This document shows, one piece after another, positions 56,936 through 64,000 of a DNA stretch of 64,000 bases (within the stretch, counting starts at the first letter, position 1; every line of letters starts with the position of its first letter). The notes beneath the pieces were generated by a model, which did no database searches, was not told the DNA's origin, and saw nothing but the letters and a program-made list of their open reading frames with translations. The DNA comes from Lonicera japonica (taxonomy: Eukaryota > Streptophyta > Magnoliopsida > Dipsacales > Caprifoliaceae). The translations under genes and the position numbers were made by a program. The stretch covers positions 13,285,411 through 13,349,410 of the forward strand of contig CM038467.1 of assembly GCA_021464415.1 (NCBI GenBank). The letters are read 5' to 3'.

Positions 56936-59490
56936 TTTTTTTTTTAATTTACATAAAATAAAATTAATTATATATTTTTTAAAAGAAGCTCAAGCCCCCA
57001 GGGAACTAAATCATTATTTTATTAAAATAAAGTAAACCTGAAATGTTCAAACTTCGCAACAAAAAGGAGGGGACACATATACAGGACCTCCCTAAGAAAG
57101 TAGTAAAAGCAAAAACGAAAACGAAAACAATCCAATGAGCTTTAAAAAATAGCCCATTAAAATTAGGCAAACCAATTCAAAAAGAGACCACCAGCAAAAG
57201 AAAAATACAATATAATAAAAGCATAACTAATGGAATCTAAATATATAATTAGAGAGTAATGATATGTCTTATTCCACTAAAATGTCCATTTGCTTAGAAG
57301 CCAAATCCCACCAAAATGGGGTCTCATGGTCAAGCCACATAAAAGCAATACGACCTGCCATTGCATTACCATCCATGTAAACGAGATCATTATAATCACA
57401 TGCAAGAGAGAAGTTGCTTGCAATCATCTCGCATCGTGGCAACACGCTAAGTAGGCCAATAAGAGGAGGATCACAAGCGCTGAAGAACCACCATCGAATC
57501 GAGCTTAATCCAGAGTTTGCGCCAACCACGCTGATAAGCATACTCAATACCTTAAATAAGAGCCGAAATCTCCGTAAGGAAGGCCGTACCAATCTCAACA
57601 TCAAAATGATATGCACCGATAATAATCCCCCTATAATATTTAAAAATGCCCCCAGTCGTGGCTCTACCTGGGGTACCCTGTACTATTCTGTTTGTATTCA
57701 CTTCACCCAGCCAATTTGAGGATAAATCCAATGATCTGAGATAAATAAAGGGGCATGATGAGGCCTTCCCTACACACCAAGACCACGAAAAATATAAATA
57801 TCTTACACAACATAACTAATGTGACCATCGGCAATAACCTAAACCATACGCAACCAGCTTATTAAAGAGGTTGGGTAATAGTGAAATATGAATTGCTACT
57901 CCAATAAAACTTGCATATTAAGAGCCTGATAAATGAGATCCTATGTATATTGCATTACAGCCACCCATAACTACAAAATTTGAGGACAAAATGATCGGCG
58001 ATCTACGAATAACCATATATCCATGATCGTGTCAAATGTTTAAAATAATACCGTAAAGAACTCATAAACAGCTCGCTAAGGCTCCACCGCAAAAGGGTAA
58101 AGAAATAAACAAATATGCTATAGACTCTGAGTTACTTTTGCATATATGACACCTATTGTCCATAGAGCGACCATACAATTATAAAAAGGTCATGAGTAGG
58201 CAGACGGCCATATAATAACCGTCACACAAAAGTGGATACGTTGTGGGATGTACGGGTCCCATAAATGACAAAAACTGGGATATACGATAAAAAAAATTGC
58301 AAGCGTATCTTAATGATAAGTTGCTTGTAGAGGAGTAAAGCCAAATAAAAATATCATCAACATCTTGAATCATATAAGGAACCCTTTTAATACTATTTAC
58401 AATATAAGGGAAAGCCTCTGAAAACTCAACTAAAATATCCCATTTTTCATCAGTAATAAAGTCACATACTTGCGCAGAGAAATCTCCCTCATCCTCAATA
58501 TAAAAGGTGCGTAAAAGGGTATCACAAAGCTAATTAGAGCACCATAATCTAACGCAATAGTTATTGCCAATTATCCATTTGGTATGCACTCAATTATCGA
58601 AACAGCCTCACGAAATCTCAGCCATAAAGTACAAGTTCTGTATCTGGCGTTAGAATAAAAGCCAAATTTGGCAAGCATGAAATCTCGCCAAATGGGCCCT
58701 GTGTACAAAATGTCCCACAAAACTTGGAGAATATCTGTCATATTCGGAAGACCCAAAGTATGAATACCCTGACCATCTGCCTCAAGTGGAGTACACACCA
58801 GACGCCAAGTAACAATAATCAACTTTTGAACCTGAAAATTGCAAGTCCAAACAAAATTACGCATCCAAACATCTAACTGATGAATAAGAAAAGCAAACCA
58901 CTTATAAACCATAAAACTGTGAATAAAAAGAGGCTAAACTATCGATTTAACCAGTTGAATCCGACCTATCGTGGAGATCAACTTTCTAACCTAACTAGTT
59001 ATTTTAGCTTTAGCATGATCAGCCAAGCCCTGTACGTGAACCCGCCAGGGTATTCTATGAAATATAAAAATGCCTAAATAGGAAAGGGGGCTGATTAACG
59101 GGAATGCTAATTATAGAGCTAATATGATGTGAATGACTCTGAGCCCCCTTACTGATGAAAACCTGCGACTTTAACCTACTAATAATCTATCATGAGCAGG
59201 TACTATATTCCTGAAAAAGCTCCATGAGATTGGAAAGTATAGAATAGTTACCCTGACAAAAATTCATAATATAATCAGCATACATTATATGAGTCACAAC
59301 ACTACAATTACAATAATAAGACATAACAAGAGTGTAAACAGTAGACCACTTTGACAAACACCTTTATAATAAGAAAAATAACCAAACGAGACCCTGTTCA
59401 CCGCAATCAAGATACAGGCCAGATGTAAGATAATATCTATCCAACTGAAAAACCTATCCACAAAGCCAAAGTTGTAAGTGCCATTATTCG
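56936..59490 (-). pseudogene. 5'-truncated L1-type LINE (reverse transcriptase to RNase H)
   Basis: Reading the minus strand from about 59,480: FVDRFFSWIDIIL and GYFSYYKGVCQS (the GVRQGDPLSP block, altered), then YADYIMNF where the catalytic YADD should be, then a thumb-like part with LGIFIFHRIPWRVHVQGLAD and TIGRIQLVKSIV. Next MVYKWFAFLIHQLDVWMRNF continues into a 113-codon open segment (58,912-58,571). Further on (about 57,660-57,480) GGIFKYYRG and EYAYQRGWRKLWI belong to an RNase-H-like domain, ending near 57,269. A T-rich 3' UTR and an A-run (T-run at 56,936-56,945) follow. Many stops and frameshifts, a damaged active-site motif and the missing N-terminal half (endonuclease, ORF1) make it dead. 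Confidence 0.85.
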
Positions 59491-61892
59491 GCCTATAGTG
59501 TTTGGAGCATTTTGAGTCAAAAAAGTCCTTCTTCGTGTCTAGATTGCACGCCCCTCAGTTTTATTTTGTTTTTTTAGTTTAAAGCCGTATCCGAGCAAGT
59601 TAATTGCGGAGAGTAGAAGCTATCAGGTATATATTTTAAATTCCATTTTAGTATATTTCTAATAAGTTCCAGAATTTTAAAAATGGTTTTTAAAAATAAA
59701 ATAAAATTGATCTTAAGTGTGTTTCTTTTAAATGTGCTTATGTGCTTTTATAATTGTTGGCTCTCTTTTATTTTTAGTCCTTGATTTTTTTTAATCTAAT
59801 GGTGTAGACATTGATCCATGTGATTTAAGTACTATTTTATGATTGGTTCATGTGAGTTAGTTGAGCTTTTTAAGTGAGTTAATATATATTTATTTCTTCT
59901 TATTTATGTGCCGTTGGATTGATTGAATCGTGGCCTTTAATTGATTTAGTATATATTCATCTCTTTCTCCTCTTGCCCTAGCAGCCACATGCTCAACACA
60001 CACACACACACACACACTCGAGCCCTAGTTTTTCTCTCTCCCTCTCTCATTTATCCCTTTCTCTCTATAATAGATTGAAGAATTCAAGTTCTTGTTAGGC
60101 TTTTTCCTGTTTTAATCCAGAGATTGTGTGATATACTTTGCATATTTTTCTCTTATCTTAAGAGAGAGCTTTAATTTGTTTTATATTTGGAATTTAGGGG
60201 TTTTCAAAGTCAAGATCTAAAGTATTATTGTGTGTATCTGTTCTGAATATGCTGAGTATTTTGAATTGGAGGTCTGTGAGTGTTTTATTCGGTGGTGTAT
60301 ATCCTGGATCAGTTGTGTAGTTGGTTGGACTTTGTATTTTCAAATTTGTGCTGTGTAATTTTTCGGGATTTTCTTTGGATTTTCAGAGCTGCTGTGGTGT
60401 ATTTTGGAACTGATTTTTAGAAACTCATTTTCTTCTAATTTCGTCTCAATCTTCCTATGTTTACGTGGATATTATATTTTGAAACGAATATTATCGTTCT
60501 TGATTCCTTTTGTTATTTTATGTATAAGATTTGAATTATTTTTGCTTAAACCGAACTACTCTGCTTATTTTTAATCTGTTATTGCTATTTGTGTTGGGTG
60601 AATTGGTTGTTCTTTGTGCTGAAAATTATGTGTAAAATCTATCATAATGTTTTGTATAAATCTGTTATATATAAGCTGTCTTTTAAGGATTGTTTTCATT
60701 GATTACTGCTGTGTATCTGTTTTGTTGCTATTCAGTCCATGTAAACTATTCATTGCTGTTATTTTGAAGTTGTTCTATGTGAGAAAAAAAATGTTTTACA
60801 TTGTTGTCCATTAAATATGTTTTAAGGATTGTTTTATTTATTATTTGTGAGAAATTTATTTATGTGTGATTTGGTTATATAATTTGTTATAATTCTGATT
60901 TTGTTGGTGATATATTAATATTTCAAAATCTGGAACTTATTAAATATACTATTGGCTGAGCTTATTTGTGTTGAATTGATTCTTGTTGTGAGGTTATCTA
61001 GGAGATCCTCTATTGTTAGCCAGGTTTTGTTGAGTCGACTTGGTGAGGGAAGTTTGTACCCTTTGGTATGTACGGAATGAGCATTAGGGTCTTTGAATTC
61101 CTTTTGTTCGTGATACTCTTGTAAAAACTTTTAAATATTGAATTTTGTTCTGAGTTAGGGTGCCTCCATAGATGTTTCTCTTACTTAAGAGTTTACCACG
61201 TAAAAAAATCCCTGTGTTGTGATTGATTGGTTAATTTTATATTTTAATTCATTAATTGCATCAATATCTTAAAGGTTTTCAAAAATTTTGAAAAACTAAG
61301 TAAGTATTTTGTAAAATTCAATTTCGATACTTTTGAAAAGTAAACTTCTCGTTTATCATTAATTTTGGATTATTCATTGTGAAAATTTCAAAAGCGACAA
61401 AGTATGCAAAGCAAAAATCCACAGCTCATAGTATCAAAAGTTTTGGCAATATCAAACTTGATCTGGCCATTACCCTAGTAATTTGAGGATCCAGCATATT
61501 GTAACACAAGGCATAAATTATAATATTATTTGTGTATCGAAAGTGTCATAAGTTATAATAATTTTTTATTCTTTGTTGAAATTAACACATGTTACTTATT
61601 AAAATATCAAACTAAACATATTTCATTTTTAACCCATCAAAAATTCAATCATTTTTAAAAAACAATACCATTATACTAAGTATTTTTTCATACAATTTTG
61701 TTTTCTCTCAATCGAACCCTAAACATATATCTCTAGCAAAATCAAGTTATTTTAACCAATAAGATTAGAAGTATATAACTGTAATTTGTAATACTTGAAT
61801 GATTTGTTATAAATACCTTGAAGTAATATTAGAGTTACAAATTAAAAAGTACACACATATATACGAGAATTTCCAAGTGCAGGCCAATATGT
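59491..61892. other. Intergenic; leader-like or LTR-like stretch, no gene recognised
   Basis: 59,960-60,110 is C/T-rich with a (CA)n run (59,996-60,017), like a 5' UTR. The following 1.1 kb is T/G-rich with no ORF. Near 61,190 GAGTTTACCACGTAAAAAAA resembles the 3' part of some plant copia LTRs. This would suit an old solo LTR, but I could not define ends. Confidence 0.35.
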
Positions 61893-62010
61893 GTGGACCG
61901 GGACTTTTTACGATATTTTTTCGTTGTTAAAAACATCCCCCAATGTTTTTACGATGAAAAAAGGTTATAAAAAGGCCCAGTCCGTACAGACTAGTTCGTA
62001 CCAGAAACGG
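61893..62010. mobile_element. Foldback MITE, family copy 2
   Basis: A hairpin of about 118 bp: GACCGGGACTTTTTACGATA pairs with the inverted right side (GTTATAAAAAGGCCCAGTCC), and AAAAACATCCCCCAATGTTTTT forms the apex. The wording matches the copy at 23,346-23,470 arm for arm. Confidence 0.6.
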
Positions 62011-62013
62011 ACT

Positions 62014-62037
62014 TCACACTCACACACACACATATAC

Positions 62038-62075
<38 letters not shown>
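62014..62075. repeat. (CA)n/(TA)n microsatellite
   Basis: Two CA runs separated by ATATAC, then about ten TA units. It lies directly right of the foldback copy, as the TA/GA run lies directly left of the other copy. Confidence 0.85.
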
Positions 62076-62076
<1 letters not shown>

Positions 62077-64000
62077 CAGACTTTGGTTTTTAAGAAAAGG
62101 GGGGGGGGATAAAAAATTTTATTAAGGAAAATAAGTTTAGTTGCAAACTTCTTTTACCATTAAAGGAAGTAAAGATGTAATCGCACTTTATTTGAAGGCT
62201 TTTTTTTCCCTTAAAAATAAAAATACAACTTATGTATATATATATAAAGCTAAATTATATACATACATATTGATTGAGTCTAGAAATTGTGTTTTATTTA
62301 GTGTAACTATGGTTCAATTGCATGCCAATTGTTGCTTAATTGGTTTAGTTGTCAATGAATTCATTTTAAGAGTCAAAATATTGTTTTGCACTTGTTTTGT
62401 AAGGAATTAACCCATTTTGCAGCTAAAAAGTGGATGAGCAACTCCAAAGTGGATCGAAAGTAACAAGAGAAGGGTAAAAACCAAATCGAAAAAGCTGAGG
62501 AAGAAGTGACTGCTAATTCCGAAGCTTAGCTCGATAAAAAAACACCGCAAATATATCCCAAATAATGAAAAAATTAAGAATAATCAAGTCTCCTAACTTT
62601 GGAATGAAGTGATTAACATTGGAATAAAATTCGGAGATGAATTAGAGAATAACTGAGGCAAAAATAAAGTAAAATGATAACAACAGGCCAAAATATATTC
62701 TAAAAGTGGAATGGATTATGGGAAAAATACCATAATCAATTCCAATATGGTAATCGATTCCTACCTGGGCCGAATTTCTGTATATGAATTTTCGCCCTGT
62801 ATCCATCCGTTTCCGACTCGAACCTGACCCAAAAAACTTAGTCTCCCAAGCCAACGACTTGATAGATGAAAACTCTATTTTTAGCTTTTAATTTCATTTT
62901 TATTATTAATTAGGTTTTCAAATTTTGGAATTACGATCGATTTTGGTTGTCTTTTGCTTTTGGGAAAGTCGACATTATTAATCATTCACGTAGTATCAGA
63001 GAACCATCGGGGGGAGTTAGAAGGTTTTCATTTCTCATTTGGCTTGTATTGAATAAGAACATAGTTAATTAATACGATCGTTTATTTAACCTTCAATTAA
63101 GTGCACCGATTTTTCATTACTGTCCTCTAATTTTTTTCATATTTTTAGAAACAAAGGGTTTGACTTTTGAGGATTAGTTTCAGATTTCATCATCACTATG
63201 CGTGTGCTTTAATTCCAGGTTCTTAATTTAAATATTGTTCTTGTTAATTCTTCGCGTACATTTATATGCTTATGTTTTTAATTACTTTTTCATTCTTGAA
63301 TATATATATATATATATATACTTGTTTTATTTAATTATCTTATCTAGTATGAATTTATTAGACATGTTTGCTTAGTTTGTTAGTTAGGGGTCCGTAAGTA
63401 CCGGTTTTGCTGACGCGATAATTTTTCTGACCCAAATACAATTCTAATTAATATTTTAATGGTTAATAGGTCATTATAAATCTGATTTTTATTAAGTTAT
63501 TAACCTAGTATGCTAATCACATACTTTTATAAGAGATTTTATAAAATATTTTTGACAAAAGAATTTAATTAGTTTGAATCACCGTTTTTGCGTTAAACCT
63601 TAACATGTTGAGTTAGAGAGCAGTTTATATGCTTTGAATTAATTTGTTTTCTATTTTTATAATTTCAAACTAGAGCATGCTATTTTCAGTATTTGTTTTA
63701 AACCTTATTTTTTGATATCAAAATCGCCAATTATGTGTTTCTACCATCCGTTTTAACTCAAATTTGATTTCAATAATGTTTTAACATATTTAAATTAAAT
63801 TGTGGTAATTACTTAATTTTTCCAAACTCATTTTGAATAAAATGTTTTGTAATGTTATACAATACTTCAATTTAATAAACAAGTATTTTCGGTAAAATTA
63901 AGTAATGCGAGTTGATTCCATAATTAGTATTGATACGTATAATTCATGTCATGCATGATTTATTGCAAAAGATACGAGTTTATAAGATCAATTAGCTCGT
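62076..64000. other. Intergenic, no gene recognised
   Basis: AT-rich, with (TA)n at 63,300-63,320. The open frames are short (70-89 codons) and lack domains. A gene beyond the right edge cannot be excluded. Confidence 0.5.

Noticed and set aside
57414..57719. Plus-strand 101-codon frame
   Set aside because: It is the antisense shadow of the LINE RNase-H segment on the minus strand.

Overview
This window is nuclear DNA of a flowering plant, most likely a dicot. It is strongly AT-rich. It holds few genes, and these carry GT-AG introns and clearly plant proteins: a CLE signalling peptide, a LOB-domain protein, a plant TFIIE-alpha, and a plant-only protein with a DFSGVIYYDS motif. Most of the rest is transposon debris. 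I see no bacterial, organellar or viral genes, no CRISPR array and no tRNA or rRNA genes. I cannot name the species.

Layout. 1-8.2 kb is repeat-rich: a tandem AT-rich array (1.68-3.8 kb), a 607-bp hAT-type element with an 8-bp target duplication (4.09-4.69 kb), a LINE RNase-H fragment (5.5-5.9 kb) and two PIF/Harbinger MITEs. 8.2-13.2 kb carries a two-coding-exon gene (plus strand, 179 aa, function unknown) with a probable non-coding first exon. A small zinc-finger ORF sits at 14.75 kb. 15-25 kb is again transposons: two long-inverted-repeat elements, a decayed Ty3/gypsy gag with a recognisable primer-binding site, a foldback element and a LINE remnant. A single-exon plant gene lies at 25.64-26.07 kb (minus) and a CLE peptide gene at 30.29-30.59 kb (minus). 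The largest gene is TFIIE-alpha at 33.2-40.2 kb (minus). I could resolve all ten of its coding exons; one intron appears to use a GC-AG boundary.

The most striking object is at 44,014-48,580. It is a structurally complete, young LTR retrotransposon with 852/855-bp LTRs that differ by four substitutions, TG..CA ends, a 5-bp duplication (ATTGC), a PBS and a PPT. It has no gag or pol. Its 2.86-kb interior carries an intact 274-codon LOB-domain (LBD) transcription-factor-like ORF on the strand opposite to the element's transcription. The primer-binding site is of the same type as in the decayed gypsy element at 20.5 kb, which suggests a family that could supply proteins in trans.

48.6-64 kb contains another long-inverted-repeat element, tandem repeats, a possible Helitron 3' end, a third Harbinger MITE, a 5'-truncated L1-type LINE (about 57.0-59.5 kb, minus) and a second copy of the foldback family. 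The host genes appear to be independent single transcription units; nothing suggests a cluster acting in one pathway.
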